DNA of 22,660 bases from a virus, in IMG/VR virus record IMGVR_UViG_3300031952_000161, positions 1 through 22,660 of that record. One strand, given 5' to 3'. Numbering within the stretch: position 1 is the first letter of the stretch; every line of letters starts with the position of its first letter. Of this stretch, positions 8,854 to 17,383 are shown piece by piece. A model generated the notes under the pieces. The model did not search any database. It saw nothing but the letters and a program-made list of their open reading frames with translations, and was not told where the DNA came from. A program made the translations under genes and the position numbers.

Positions 8854-9102
8854 TTAGTTTTTTCTATGTTCAAAACACGACTGAGTTTCTAATTGACAAA
8901 CATTTGCAATAAAAGAAACAGGTTTATCTAATTTACTACAATAACCATAATTAATTCTATGTGAGGGACTTGTTACTTGTCCTCTTTCATTAGTATATAA
9001 GTTATCAAAAGATTTATACTTATCAAAATCTCTTATCATAAATTTACAGTCATTACAATTACAATCTATCTTTTGTAATAATATAATACTTTCTTTATCC
9101 AT
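8854..9102 (-). CDS. Small Cys-rich, probable zinc-binding protein
   Basis: 82 residues. An N-terminal C-N-C-N-D-C cluster (residues 14-19) is matched by a second group of cysteines near the C-terminus (YGYCSK, NVCQLETQSCFEH), suggesting one folded zinc module. Its start ATG overlaps the previous gene's TAA as TAATG (9100-9104), indicating translational coupling to the sigma-like gene. No enzymatic motif is present. Function unknown; small zinc proteins of this kind often bind nucleic acid or a protein partner, but that is only a guess. Confidence 0.7.
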   Translation of the reverse strand: MDKESIILLQKIDCNCNDCKFMIRDFDKYKSFDNLYTNERGQVTSPSHRINYGYCSKLDKPVSFIANVCQLETQSCFEHRKN

Positions 9103-9881
9103 TAGTTATTTTTTTTAAATATAAACTTTTTATTCATATAAGAGTAAGTCCAAACACTTGACATTATAGGTTGTTCCAATACTTCAATATTAATTAAAGT
9201 TTTCATTACTTCATAATTAGTAACAGTCATTAAAATATCAAATTGTCTTTTATCTGGAAACTCCGTAATATATTTCTCACATAATTTATTTAAGTCTGCT
9301 ATTGAATTTACTTGTGTTTCTTCCATTTTTTTTGCTAATATTTTTTTTAATATTCTATTTAAACTACTAATTCTTCCTGATAATTGTGTATCAGATAAAT
9401 TATACTTATTTCTTAAATATTCTCTATCTCTAATTAATAAACATTCTTTATAAAATTCTAAATTAGATGGTTTTTTTATTAGTTTTTTATTTTGAGATAA
9501 GTATATTTCTAATAATTCAAATAATTCTGTTTTAGAAAAATAATAATTTGATTGAGTATCTTCATCTTTTAAAGAATTTATTAATGAATCTGGTAATTCT
9601 ACTATCTTAATAATATGATGCTGTCTATTATTAGAGTTTTCACCATTTTTTTCATGTATATAATCATAGCAAATGTATTTTAAGTTTGTTAAAAAATAAG
9701 CAGAAAACTCTTTTTCACTGATAAAGACTTTCTTTTCTTTTTCTAACACTCTTAAATTACATCTTGCTATAATTTCATTAATATCATCTAGTTCAAAAAA
9801 ATTATTTATTGATTTAACAAAACCTATAAAAGAATTAGATTTATAAAAGTTACCAAAATCAGTATCAATATTAAATATCAT
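9102..9881 (-). CDS. Putative sigma-factor-like HTH protein
   Basis: 259 residues. Residues about 52-78 (FISEKEFSAYFLTNLKYICY...) resemble the helical region 2 of ECF-type sigma factors. Residues about 140-182 contain a region-4-like helix-turn-helix (REYLRNKYNLSDTQLSGRIS, then SLNRILKKIL). An additional C-terminal domain of about 70 residues is unassigned. The start overlaps the stop of the small upstream gene as ATGA. A phage sigma-like protein could redirect host RNA polymerase between gene classes. The resemblance is by eye, and another HTH regulator is possible. Confidence 0.5.
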   Translation of the reverse strand: MIFNIDTDFGNFYKSNSFIGFVKSINNFFELDDINEIIARCNLRVLEKEKKVFISEKEFSAYFLTNLKYICYDYIHEKNGENSNNRQHHIIKIVELPDSLINSLKDEDTQSNYYFSKTELFELLEIYLSQNKKLIKKPSNLEFYKECLLIRDREYLRNKYNLSDTQLSGRISSLNRILKKILAKKMEETQVNSIADLNKLCEKYITEFPDKRQFDILMTVTNYEVMKTLINIEVLEQPIMSSVWTYSYMNKKFIFKKNN

Positions 9882-10081
9882 TTTAAATCTAATTTATTAA
9901 AGTGTTTAACTATTTCAAATTCTACTTCTCTTCTTTTATTTTCAGGTTTACCTGCTTCCCAATCAATAGTCCAACCTTCATTTTCATCTTTAATTATAAA
10001 GTTATAGTTAAAACCATCTCTTGTGAAAGTACCTTTGTATTTGTTTTCTTCAAAGGCTATTAAGTTTATATGTATGCTCAT
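9878..10081 (-). CDS. Small hypothetical protein downstream of polA
   Basis: 67 residues with start ATG at 10081, which overlaps the polymerase stop as ATGA; a TTG 9 nt upstream gives a slightly longer frame but is less convincing. Residues 1-45 look beta-rich (MSIHINLIAFEENKYKGTF, FNYNFIIKDENEGWTIDWE), and a short helix ends the protein. Its own TGA overlaps the next ATG as ATGA. It is therefore coupled on both sides. No family recognised. Confidence 0.65.
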   Translation of the reverse strand: MSIHINLIAFEENKYKGTFTRDGFNYNFIIKDENEGWTIDWEAGKPENKRREVEFEIVKHFNKLDLK

Positions 10082-12102
10082 TTTATCCAAATTTTTGTGA
10101 TTAAAGGTTCTGCAGTTAATTTAATTGTTTTACACCAATAACTTCCTGCATCTTCCATACTTTTTTGTAATATATCTTTCCATTCAGTAGTTATACTATC
10201 AGGGGTTTCAATAACATATTCATCATGAATAAAGTTTACTATTTTAACAGTCATAAAATTATTAGTTTCTACTATTTTATCAAATAACATTATTCCTGCT
10301 AATTTAGATATTCTTGATGAAATTCCCTGTACGGAATAGTTAACTGATTGTCTGTCTAATTCTGACTTTTTAGAAAAGTATTTTCTTACTTTAGGTTTTA
10401 AAACAGAATTAAACTTTAAAGTATCTTTTGCTTTTTCAATTTTATACTCATTCCAAAACTCATTAGTAAATTCTTTTTTTAATTCTTTAAATTCATCATA
10501 ATAAGGTATAAAACATTTAGAGCCGGTAAGCTCATCAATAGTTATATAACCGTTTTTTAAAGTAGCTTCATGACACTTTTTAAAGTAGTTTCTTAGTCCT
10601 GGAAAACTTTCAAAGTAAGTATTATAAACAAATTCTGCTTGTTCTAAGGTTATTTTACACTGCGCTGCTATGGTTATAGGCGTAGCACCATATACAATAG
10701 CAAAGTTAGCAACTTTGGCTATTTGTCTAAGTTCCGGGTATTGCTTCTTAATTTCTTTTAAACTAAGGTCTTTACATTCAGGATAAATTTGTTTAGCTAC
10801 AAAGCTATGTAAGTCTGATTCTCCTGATGTATAGAACTCTAATAATTTAGGCTCTAGGGACTCATTAGCCAATACAATAGTCTCTTGGCCAGAATAGTCT
10901 GAAATTATTAAACTATTGCTTTCTTCAGCCACAAAACAACCCCTTGTTTCAGGATCTGCAGGTATATTCTGAAAATTAATATAATCAATGTTATTTTGCT
11001 TATCCTGACCACCTGAACTGGTACGTCCACTATCCATTATTTGTGAAAAATTAGTATGAAGTCTGTTAGTTACAGGACTAATAGATTCTATAAAATTTTC
11101 TCCATAAGTAGATACTACTTTGTCTTTTGCTTTATAATTCAAATAAAGTCTCACTATAGGATGTTTATTAATCTCAGCTTCTAATACTGTAGCCTCTAAA
11201 CTGTCTTTAATTTCTTTAGTTTTCTTATCTTTAGTTTTAGTATTAATATCTAATTTATGAAAAATTGGGAGTACTTGTTTAGGAGAGGCCCAATTAATTC
11301 TAATTTTAGTCTCAGTTAAAAATAAGTCTAACTGATTATCAATAAATTTTTCAAAATTTATTCTATTATCTATAATAAAATTATCTAAAATATTTTCAGC
11401 TTCACTAAGATTAATTTTATCTTGTTGTATTTTAGCTAACCATTTGTCTTTGTCTAATTTAAATCCACAATACTCTATGTAGGCTAAACACTTTACATAT
11501 TTATTTTCAAGACTTAAATCTTTAAGTAAATTCCATTTATCTAATTCAGCAAATTGTTTATCCTTTATCTCTTTTAAATATTTAACATCATCAGCAGCAT
11601 ACTTAATAACTTTAGCACTTAAACCTTCTCTATGTATCATACCTCTGACAGTTTTATCCATGATAATATTTAAATACTTTTTACATAAGTAATCTAAAGA
11701 CTTTCTTTCCCAGAGTAGTCCTTTAGTTAGTATTCTTTCTGCTAAATAAGTGTCATAAATATTTACAGGTATAATATTATGATGATATAAGAACTTTAAA
11801 TCAAACTTAGCATTTTGAAATAAGAAAGCTAAATCTTCTCTTTTAAAATATTTTTGTAAAAAAATAAGTTTATCAGAATTAATATAACTCCAATCTATTA
11901 CAAACTGTGTTTTATAATCTCCTATTTGTAAACATATAATATCTTTTGTATGAGGATCAAAACCCGTAGTTTCAGTATCTATTCCTACAAAAGAATCTAA
12001 TATATTATTTTCTAAAGCATCTTTAAAAAAATTCCAATCACAAGTTTTATAAACATCATGAGGTATAGCTTTTGTTTGTTCTGTTACTAAATATATTCCC
12101 AT
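10078..12102 (-). CDS. polA: DNA polymerase I family (family A) with 3'-5' exonuclease
   Basis: 674 residues. The N-terminal DnaQ-like proofreading domain has Exo I D42/E44 (GIDTETTGF), Exo II N97/D101 (FQNAKFDLKF) and Exo III Y168/D172 (YAADDVKYL). The polymerase domain has motif A D402-YSGQ-E407, motif B R459/K463/F467/Y471-G472 (RQIAKVANFAIVYGAT) and motif C H626-D627-E628. All catalytic residues are in place. Motif A reads DYSGQE where most family members have DYSQIE, with D-to-E spacing kept. There is no 5'-nuclease domain; that activity is supplied by a separate gene at 14308-15114. A terminator-like hairpin lies only 18 nt upstream of the start. It ends in ATGA overlap with the next small gene. 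This should be the replicative polymerase of the phage. Confidence 0.97.
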   Translation of the reverse strand: MGIYLVTEQTKAIPHDVYKTCDWNFFKDALENNILDSFVGIDTETTGFDPHTKDIICLQIGDYKTQFVIDWSYINSDKLIFLQKYFKREDLAFLFQNAKFDLKFLYHHNIIPVNIYDTYLAERILTKGLLWERKSLDYLCKKYLNIIMDKTVRGMIHREGLSAKVIKYAADDVKYLKEIKDKQFAELDKWNLLKDLSLENKYVKCLAYIEYCGFKLDKDKWLAKIQQDKINLSEAENILDNFIIDNRINFEKFIDNQLDLFLTETKIRINWASPKQVLPIFHKLDINTKTKDKKTKEIKDSLEATVLEAEINKHPIVRLYLNYKAKDKVVSTYGENFIESISPVTNRLHTNFSQIMDSGRTSSGGQDKQNNIDYINFQNIPADPETRGCFVAEESNSLIISDYSGQETIVLANESLEPKLLEFYTSGESDLHSFVAKQIYPECKDLSLKEIKKQYPELRQIAKVANFAIVYGATPITIAAQCKITLEQAEFVYNTYFESFPGLRNYFKKCHEATLKNGYITIDELTGSKCFIPYYDEFKELKKEFTNEFWNEYKIEKAKDTLKFNSVLKPKVRKYFSKKSELDRQSVNYSVQGISSRISKLAGIMLFDKIVETNNFMTVKIVNFIHDEYVIETPDSITTEWKDILQKSMEDAGSYWCKTIKLTAEPLITKIWIK

Positions 12103-12110
12103 TTTTTTAA

Positions 12111-12147
12111 AATTAAAAACCTACTTACCTATTGCTAAGTAAGTAGG
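12111..12147 (-). terminator. Intrinsic terminator or attenuator upstream of polA
   Basis: A perfect 9-bp stem (12120-12128 with 12139-12147; CCTACTTAC/GTAAGTAGG) with a 10-nt loop is followed on the minus strand by TTTTTAATTTT. It follows the 12163-12510 gene and precedes the polymerase ATG at 12102. Because no room remains for a separate promoter before polA, it may be a leaky terminator that lowers polymerase expression, or a promoter may lie further upstream. Confidence 0.7.
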
Positions 12148-12162
12148 CTTTATGAATAAATA

Positions 12163-12510
12163 TTAATCTTTAACTTCTGTATTTAAATTCTTTAATTCAT
12201 CATTTAAGAAAGCTATTGTCTCTAAATGTTGCTTTAATACAGCCTCAGCCATAGTAATTTTATTCTTAGCTAATAATAATGCCTCTACATAAAGATCTCT
12301 ATTCGTAATAGGCTTACCTTCATTAATCCTTTTAGATACTAATTCATCTTTAGCATCTTCTATATTTTGCTTGAAATCTTCACTATCTCCTTCTAAAGAA
12401 GATATTTGAGATTTTAATCCTGCATTAGCCTGTCTAAATGCTTTCTCTGCATCGGCAGCAACATTGTCACCTTTAATTTTAGCGGTGTATTCTTTGATAA
12501 AACTGTTCAT
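12163..12510 (-). CDS. Small coiled-coil protein, unknown function
   Basis: 115 residues from the ATG at 12510 (MNSFIKEYTAKIKGD...), chosen because it has the AATAAAAATTATG context seen at other starts. An in-frame ATG at 12525, 6 nt after the upstream stop, would add five residues. The protein is highly helical: residues about 20-60 and 75-112 carry heptad-like Leu/Ile spacing around a less helical middle (SKRINEGKPITNRDLY). It has no catalytic motif. It directly precedes the terminator hairpin, so it is the last gene of the upstream transcription segment. Confidence 0.7.
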   Translation of the reverse strand: MNSFIKEYTAKIKGDNVAADAEKAFRQANAGLKSQISSLEGDSEDFKQNIEDAKDELVSKRINEGKPITNRDLYVEALLLAKNKITMAEAVLKQHLETIAFLNDELKNLNTEVKD

Positions 12511-12531
12511 AATTTTTATTGTCATTGGTTT

Positions 12532-14103
12532 TTAATTTGTTTCTAATAATTTTGTTTTAATCTTTTTAATCTTTTTTAAATTAGTATTAAATACTGTTGG
12601 TTCATCTTCTAAACTTAGCAAAGATACTTTTTGTTTATTAAAACAAGAAAGGTCTAAAGGATAATTAGTATCTAAATGATTTATTTCTATACAATTGAGA
12701 TCTTCAATTATACCCTTTAATTTAATATTATCAAGACTAGAGTATTCCCATCCTGTTAGTTTTCCTCCAGTATAAAGTGCAGCTCCATCATTATGTTTTA
12801 TAGTTTCTGTTATAGGTTTATTATTAGTAAAATTAAATTTAGAACCCCATGCTGTTAATAAGTTTTTACCAGAAATAAGTAAAGTTTGACCAAAACCAAT
12901 GATGGATTCATCAGTTGGTTTTTTCATACCTACCCATTCACATTCAGCTTTATAATAATTAGTAGTAAATAAATCTCTAGTTGAATAACGAGTACTATTA
13001 TTTACTCTAACCCTAATAAGAGTTTGATCTATTATTTTATCTATTTGATAATACTCACCAACTTTACAAACTTCTATACAATCTTGAATACATCTAACCC
13101 ATCCTCCAACTTGATATTCTTGTGATTTATTATTTTGTATATCAAAAGCTTCTTTAGTTGATGGTTTAAATTCTTCAGTCCAATTTCTCCAATAATGTTG
13201 TTGTAGTCCCCCAATAGTTCTATTAATTAAATCATCCCATTTATAAATTTTACCTATTTCAAAGCTATTTTTAGCATCACTTTTAAACCAATTGTTACTA
13301 TTAGTATATTCTACATATTCTGGATTTGATAGTTCTTCTTTTGAAATTACTGTATATCCTTTTTTATTACACCATTCATCAAAAGAATATATTTTATAAT
13401 TTTTTGTTTTATAAAAAAAAGTAGAAGCATGCTGATTAATATTTAAATTAATACAAGAGTTATGAATATCAGAAGACCATTTTCCAGTTGTCCAGGTATA
13501 ATTTAATTTATCAGTCACAAAATCCCATTGTTCTTGAGTCATACAATGTACTACTTCATAGTCATACTTTTTAGTAGCTAATGTAGTAACATCATAAGGT
13601 TTACCTAATTTATTATACTCAGCTATTTCCTCAGAAGTTGCATATCTCCATTTACCATATTCTCCTTGACCTAAAAAATCTACAGCAGCCCAGCCTGAAG
13701 TACTACTTTCAGCATTTTTTTCAGGTGACAAGTACACCGAATCATACTTTTGTTTAAATATATAATTTCTTGGAAAACAACTATCTTTTTCAGGAGTATT
13801 TAAACATACAATATAATCACCTTTTAAAAATTTATCTTTATTTTTCATAGTTTCTGTAATTTTATCTACATGACCTTCAGGAAGATATTTTTGTATTTCT
13901 GATAAATCTGTTAATAGTGTACCTGAATATCCATTAATTCTAAAATTATTCCAGCCCTCTTCTCCTACTTGTTTTTCATATGTTCCTTTTGGAATAGATA
14001 TATTTTCTTCATGTACCCATTTATCACCAATAAAACATTTAAACTTAGCATACCAGTTATATGCTGTTTTTAATCTATACCATTTACCTACTTCATATTC
14101 CAT
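12532..14103 (-). CDS. Repeat-module beta-rich protein, unknown function
   Basis: 523 residues, rich in Trp, Tyr, Asn and Cys, unlike the Lys/Glu-rich neighbours. A recurring opening motif of the type aromatic-x-x-G-x-aromatic/Ile-x occurs at residues 3-10 (YEVGKWYR), 92-99 (FLKGDYIV), 281-288 (FEIGKIYK) and 330-337 (YQVGGWVR). Each is followed by a beta-rich stretch; the second unit closes with GKWRYATSEEIAEY (about 150-163). This suggests several divergent SH3-like or similar small beta domains in tandem. No signal peptide, membrane segment or catalytic motif is seen. Start ATG has the TAAAATT context. It sits between a small conserved-looking gene and a coiled-coil gene inside the replication cassette, an odd place for a large binding-type protein. 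It might be a host-takeover or anti-defence factor, but there is no direct evidence. Confidence 0.75.
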   Translation of the reverse strand: MEYEVGKWYRLKTAYNWYAKFKCFIGDKWVHEENISIPKGTYEKQVGEEGWNNFRINGYSGTLLTDLSEIQKYLPEGHVDKITETMKNKDKFLKGDYIVCLNTPEKDSCFPRNYIFKQKYDSVYLSPEKNAESSTSGWAAVDFLGQGEYGKWRYATSEEIAEYNKLGKPYDVTTLATKKYDYEVVHCMTQEQWDFVTDKLNYTWTTGKWSSDIHNSCINLNINQHASTFFYKTKNYKIYSFDEWCNKKGYTVISKEELSNPEYVEYTNSNNWFKSDAKNSFEIGKIYKWDDLINRTIGGLQQHYWRNWTEEFKPSTKEAFDIQNNKSQEYQVGGWVRCIQDCIEVCKVGEYYQIDKIIDQTLIRVRVNNSTRYSTRDLFTTNYYKAECEWVGMKKPTDESIIGFGQTLLISGKNLLTAWGSKFNFTNNKPITETIKHNDGAALYTGGKLTGWEYSSLDNIKLKGIIEDLNCIEINHLDTNYPLDLSCFNKQKVSLLSLEDEPTVFNTNLKKIKKIKTKLLETN

Positions 14104-14107
14104 AATT

Positions 14108-14311
14108 TTATATTATTTTAATTAATTTATCTTCAATAATTATATTTTTACAAAAACCTTGTATTACTAATTTAGGTTGTTGCTTATTCCATTTACTATT
14201 ACAAGGTACTTGTACTTCTATATTTTCTGTTAATAGACAACTTCCTTTATAGTGTACCGTAATTTTATTATTTGGTTTGTTATAATGATAAAAAAACCTA
14301 TATTTTCTCAT
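14108..14311 (-). CDS. Small basic beta-rich protein
   Basis: 67 residues, net basic. The sequence (MRKYRFFYHYNKPNNKITVH..., LTENIEVQVPCNSKWNKQQPK, LVIQGFCKNIIIED) alternates short beta strands with two cysteines flanking the middle. Its ATG overlaps the stop of the exonuclease gene as ATGA, so it is translationally coupled to it. It ends 4 nt before the repeat-module gene. I recall similar short proteins in other Bacteroidetes phages, but no function is known to me. Confidence 0.75.
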   Translation of the reverse strand: MRKYRFFYHYNKPNNKITVHYKGSCLLTENIEVQVPCNSKWNKQQPKLVIQGFCKNIIIEDKLIKII

Positions 14312-15114
14312 AATTTCTGTATTAATTCTTCTGCATTATCCATTGCTAAGTTATCTAGTATTTTAAGTAGTTTATAATTTTTTAACATATTTATTAAGCC
14401 TTCTTCAATTCCATATTTATTAACATATTCATCAAAAACAAAGATTATTAATTCTTTTTGGTTAAACTCATCATAATAACTATTGATTAACTTTTCCCAA
14501 GATTCTTTACCAAAACCTTTTATTCCCTTAATATTATCTCCAGGTTGACCAACACAAAGATCTTTATAAAACTTATGAAGGGCTTGTGTTTGATTAACTT
14601 CAATAAATTCAAATTTCTTAATGTTAAAGTTTCTACCTTCTAAATATAATAAATCCCCATCATGTGAACAGATTATAGGCTCGTATATATCTTTTAAGTT
14701 CTTTTTTAAAGTAGCTAAGACATCATCAGCCTCATACCCCATACGGTAAACAGCTTTATATTTATCAATAATATAATTTTTAACTTCTGTATAACCTTCA
14801 GGTAATACTCTATCTTTTCTATTTGCTTTATACTCAGAGTCTACACTATGTCTATAAGTTAATCCGTCAAAAGATTTACTAAAAGCAATTATAAATTTAT
14901 TAGATTGACAATGGAATAAAATATTATAAAGTAGCTGATCTACTTCATTAAAAGAGTCCTGAAGACTCTTTGTTTCTTTTAAATTATTACCATCATCATC
15001 TAACATAGGATTACCATCAATATCTACTAATTTTTTACAATGTAATACAACAAACGGAAAATAATCTCCATCTATTAAACATATTTTTTTATTTAAGTCT
15101 TCTATTTCTATCAT
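14308..15114 (-). CDS. 5'-3' exonuclease / flap endonuclease (T5 FEN-like)
   Basis: 268 residues. The PIN-like FEN fold shows D15 (CLIDGD), YKANR at 95-99, E128/D130/D131 (EADDVLATL), D152/D154 (SHDGDLL) and the helix-hairpin-helix entry VGQPGDNIKGIKGFG at about 188-202. These are the metal ligands and the DNA-binding motif of phage 5' nucleases such as T5 D15 and T4 RNase H. It supplies the RNA-primer or flap removal missing from the separate family A polymerase. The start overlaps the upstream stop as ATGA, and the end overlaps the following small gene in the same way. Confidence 0.93.
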   Translation of the reverse strand: MIEIEDLNKKICLIDGDYFPFVVLHCKKLVDIDGNPMLDDDGNNLKETKSLQDSFNEVDQLLYNILFHCQSNKFIIAFSKSFDGLTYRHSVDSEYKANRKDRVLPEGYTEVKNYIIDKYKAVYRMGYEADDVLATLKKNLKDIYEPIICSHDGDLLYLEGRNFNIKKFEFIEVNQTQALHKFYKDLCVGQPGDNIKGIKGFGKESWEKLINSYYDEFNQKELIIFVFDEYVNKYGIEEGLINMLKNYKLLKILDNLAMDNAEELIQKL

Positions 15115-15737
15115 ATTTCAATTATTTTATTTATAGTTAAAGTTTCTTTATCTTCTTCGTATAAGGCACCAAGTTCTGCACCATCAGGAAGATTTACATC
15201 TAAATAATCTTCTAACCAAATTTTTCTATTTTTATCTTTTTTAAAAATTTTACAAATATCTCCCCAAAGAGAATAATTGTATTTTTCTGTTATTCTTTCT
15301 TTAGCAGATAATGAAAATTTACTGTACTCTCCTTTTAAAAAACAATCATAATCATTTTTAAATTTATTTGGTATATTAAATATATAACAGATATAATCAT
15401 CTTTAATATTTTTTAATTCTTCACTATAATAATCTTTTAAATTATAATTTGAAAAAAAGTTATCATTTTTATTTAGAAAATCATTTAATTGTAAATAATG
15501 ATAATTTTCTTCTAAACCATTTTTAGAATCTATTTCTAAAAATTTATATAATAGAAAAATAACTTTTTTATTCTTATAATTAGGAAAATTAAAACTATAT
15601 AAATAAGTATCTTTTAAAAAACTTGAATAATAACTGGGTATATCTAAAAGAGGATATACAAAATAAGTACTTATATTAAAAATAGGTATTTTATTTTCAA
15701 ATAAAGTTTGGCATTTATTACTTGATAGTTTAATCAT
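15111..15737 (-). CDS. Hypothetical protein, unknown function
   Basis: 208 residues, rich in Tyr, Phe, Asn and Lys. The middle (about 60-125) looks helical. A distinctive stretch at about 130-150 (DYDCFLKGEYSKFSLSAKER) looks like a conserved signature, but I cannot name a family. No membrane segment or catalytic motif is apparent. Its ATG overlaps the end of the RusA-like gene by 8 nt, and its TGA overlaps the exonuclease ATG, placing it firmly within the nucleic-acid-processing run. Confidence 0.7.
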   Translation of the reverse strand: MIKLSSNKCQTLFENKIPIFNISTYFVYPLLDIPSYYSSFLKDTYLYSFNFPNYKNKKVIFLLYKFLEIDSKNGLEENYHYLQLNDFLNKNDNFFSNYNLKDYYSEELKNIKDDYICYIFNIPNKFKNDYDCFLKGEYSKFSLSAKERITEKYNYSLWGDICKIFKKDKNRKIWLEDYLDVNLPDGAELGALYEEDKETLTINKIIEI

Positions 15738-16389
15738 TAATTTTATTATTTAAGTTGTTATTAAGTTTTATCTTAGTTATAACAAACTCAAATTTCTTTT
15801 TCTTTTTATCATCAACTTCTACATATTCTGTTCCTCCAGAAAATCTTACATATCTAATATCATCATCTTTCCATTTTTTATGTTCTGTTAAAGTATCATT
15901 AAACCATTTAGTCCAGGGCCATTTATTATCACAGTCCCAAAAATGATCTTCTGGCATTGTATCAAATATAACAAACTTAACTGATAAATATACTCCTTTA
16001 GTTAATTTAGAAGATAATTCAGGTAATTCTTTAGCATATCCATAAAGATATTCATGTACTTTAGTAGCTATTGATTTTCTTAACATAGGATGTAAAGTAG
16101 CACTATATAAATCATTACCATTTACCTTCCAATATTTAGGTTTTCCAACAGACCTATTATTTCTTATAACTTCTTTTTTCGTCTTTTTATTAAAAATTTT
16201 ATTATTTTTAATAACATACAGTTTTTTATTTAAATACTTTAAAGGAATTTTCTTATCCTTGTCAGTATTAAAATACTTAGCCCTTCTAGCTTTAGCAGTT
16301 TCTACATACTCTATAGGGTTTTTAATGGTCAATACTATTTCTTCTAATTTGTTATAGTATTCAACCGGTACTCTCTTTGTCACAATCAT
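15730..16389 (-). CDS. RusA-like Holliday junction resolvase (putative)
   Basis: 219 residues. The RusA-type acidic signature lies in the C-terminal half: D152-C-D154-N155-K156 (WDCDNKW), D165 (WFNDTL), then D175-D176-D177 (KDDDIRYV) and a final beta strand. RusA enzymes cut four-way DNA junctions, here presumably replication or recombination intermediates before packaging. It is longer than E. coli RusA (about 120 residues), with about 80 extra basic N-terminal residues. The start overlaps the primase gene by 29 nt. Identification rests on motif spacing and context, so it is moderate. Confidence 0.6.
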   Translation of the reverse strand: MIVTKRVPVEYYNKLEEIVLTIKNPIEYVETAKARRAKYFNTDKDKKIPLKYLNKKLYVIKNNKIFNKKTKKEVIRNNRSVGKPKYWKVNGNDLYSATLHPMLRKSIATKVHEYLYGYAKELPELSSKLTKGVYLSVKFVIFDTMPEDHFWDCDNKWPWTKWFNDTLTEHKKWKDDDIRYVRFSGGTEYVEVDDKKKKKFEFVITKIKLNNNLNNKIND

Positions 16390-17344
16390 TTATTGCATTA
16401 TTTAAAAATTCTAAAGTTTTTTCTTTTTTATATTTTAATATAAAATCAGAAATATCTTTAACTTTGTAAATATTATCTATTATTATACCTTTTAGATTAT
16501 ATTTTTCTTCATATTCTATCTTTCTTTTAATTCCAGCTTCGTCATTATCAAAAAAAGTAAAAGTTTTATTAGCTTTACTTTTAATCTTTTTAATTTCTTT
16601 TTCTTTAAAAGTTACACTTTCACTTGCTGCACAGACAGCATTGATGTTTAATGATTTTAATACCATTACATCTTTATAACTTTTAGTTATTATATTAAAC
16701 TCTGAATCTTCCAATTGAGCTAATCCTTTAATACAATAACTTCTTATATTACCTATATGTCTATAACTTTTTAAGGCTGTAGGCCTGTACCATTCTTTAT
16801 TATTTAAATAATTAATGTTGTATTCGTATATAGAACAATTTTTTACATTTAACCATTTTACATACCCGTTATAAAATAATGTTTGAACAGGTTTTACAGA
16901 ATATAACTCTAAAATATCTTCAGTAATATTTATACTACTCCAATACTTTAAATCTTGTAAATCCCAATCTCTATACTCAACAGTAAATAAGTCAGAAGCA
17001 TACATCTCCTGACTATTTATTGTCGTCTTATAGTCATTATTGATTATTAATGGTTTATAATTACCTATACTCAAAATATCATTACATTTACTTATAGCAG
17101 TTGTTTTATCTATATTATAATAAAGAGAAACAAATTTTATTACATTTCCTTGTTCTCCAGTACCAAAATCCTTAAAAAGAACAGTGTTCTGATATTTTTT
17201 ACAAGAAAATGAAGGGTGACTGTCTTTTCTCAATGGTGATTTTATTTTAATTCCAAAATTAAAATCTCCTATAATACTTTTAAAAACTATCTCTGAGTGA
17301 AATAATATATCTTTAATATCATATTTTTCAACACTAATTGGCAT
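16361..17344 (-). CDS. DnaG-like primase (TOPRIM)
   Basis: 327 residues. The N-terminal region has SPLRKDSHPSF (36-46) and LFKDFGTGEQGNVI (56-69), typical of the DnaG-type primase N-terminal domain, but without the CHC2 zinc-binding cysteines. The TOPRIM domain is at about 215-290, with DxD as D266/D268 in FTFFDNDEAGI. The usual TOPRIM glutamate of the EGxxD motif is replaced (ITKSYKD, K221 at the Glu position, D225 kept). No helicase domain is fused; the SF4 helicase is a separate gene at 21113-22105. The ATG follows a 253-bp structured non-coding region and has the AATTATG context. It should prime phage DNA synthesis. Confidence 0.85.
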   Translation of the reverse strand: MPISVEKYDIKDILFHSEIVFKSIIGDFNFGIKIKSPLRKDSHPSFSCKKYQNTVLFKDFGTGEQGNVIKFVSLYYNIDKTTAISKCNDILSIGNYKPLIINNDYKTTINSQEMYASDLFTVEYRDWDLQDLKYWSSINITEDILELYSVKPVQTLFYNGYVKWLNVKNCSIYEYNINYLNNKEWYRPTALKSYRHIGNIRSYCIKGLAQLEDSEFNIITKSYKDVMVLKSLNINAVCAASESVTFKEKEIKKIKSKANKTFTFFDNDEAGIKRKIEYEEKYNLKGIIIDNIYKVKDISDFILKYKKEKTLEFLNNAINDCDKESTG

Positions 17345-17383
17345 AATTATAATTTGATTAAAAAATTTAAATAAAAATCTTTG

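Noticed and set aside
8850-8873. TTG start for the coiled-coil gene at 8673
   Set aside because: It would overlap the previous gene; an ATG lies 4 nt after that gene's stop.
10079-10090. TTG start for the small gene after polA
   Set aside because: The ATG at 10081 makes the ATGA overlap seen repeatedly in this block and is a better start.
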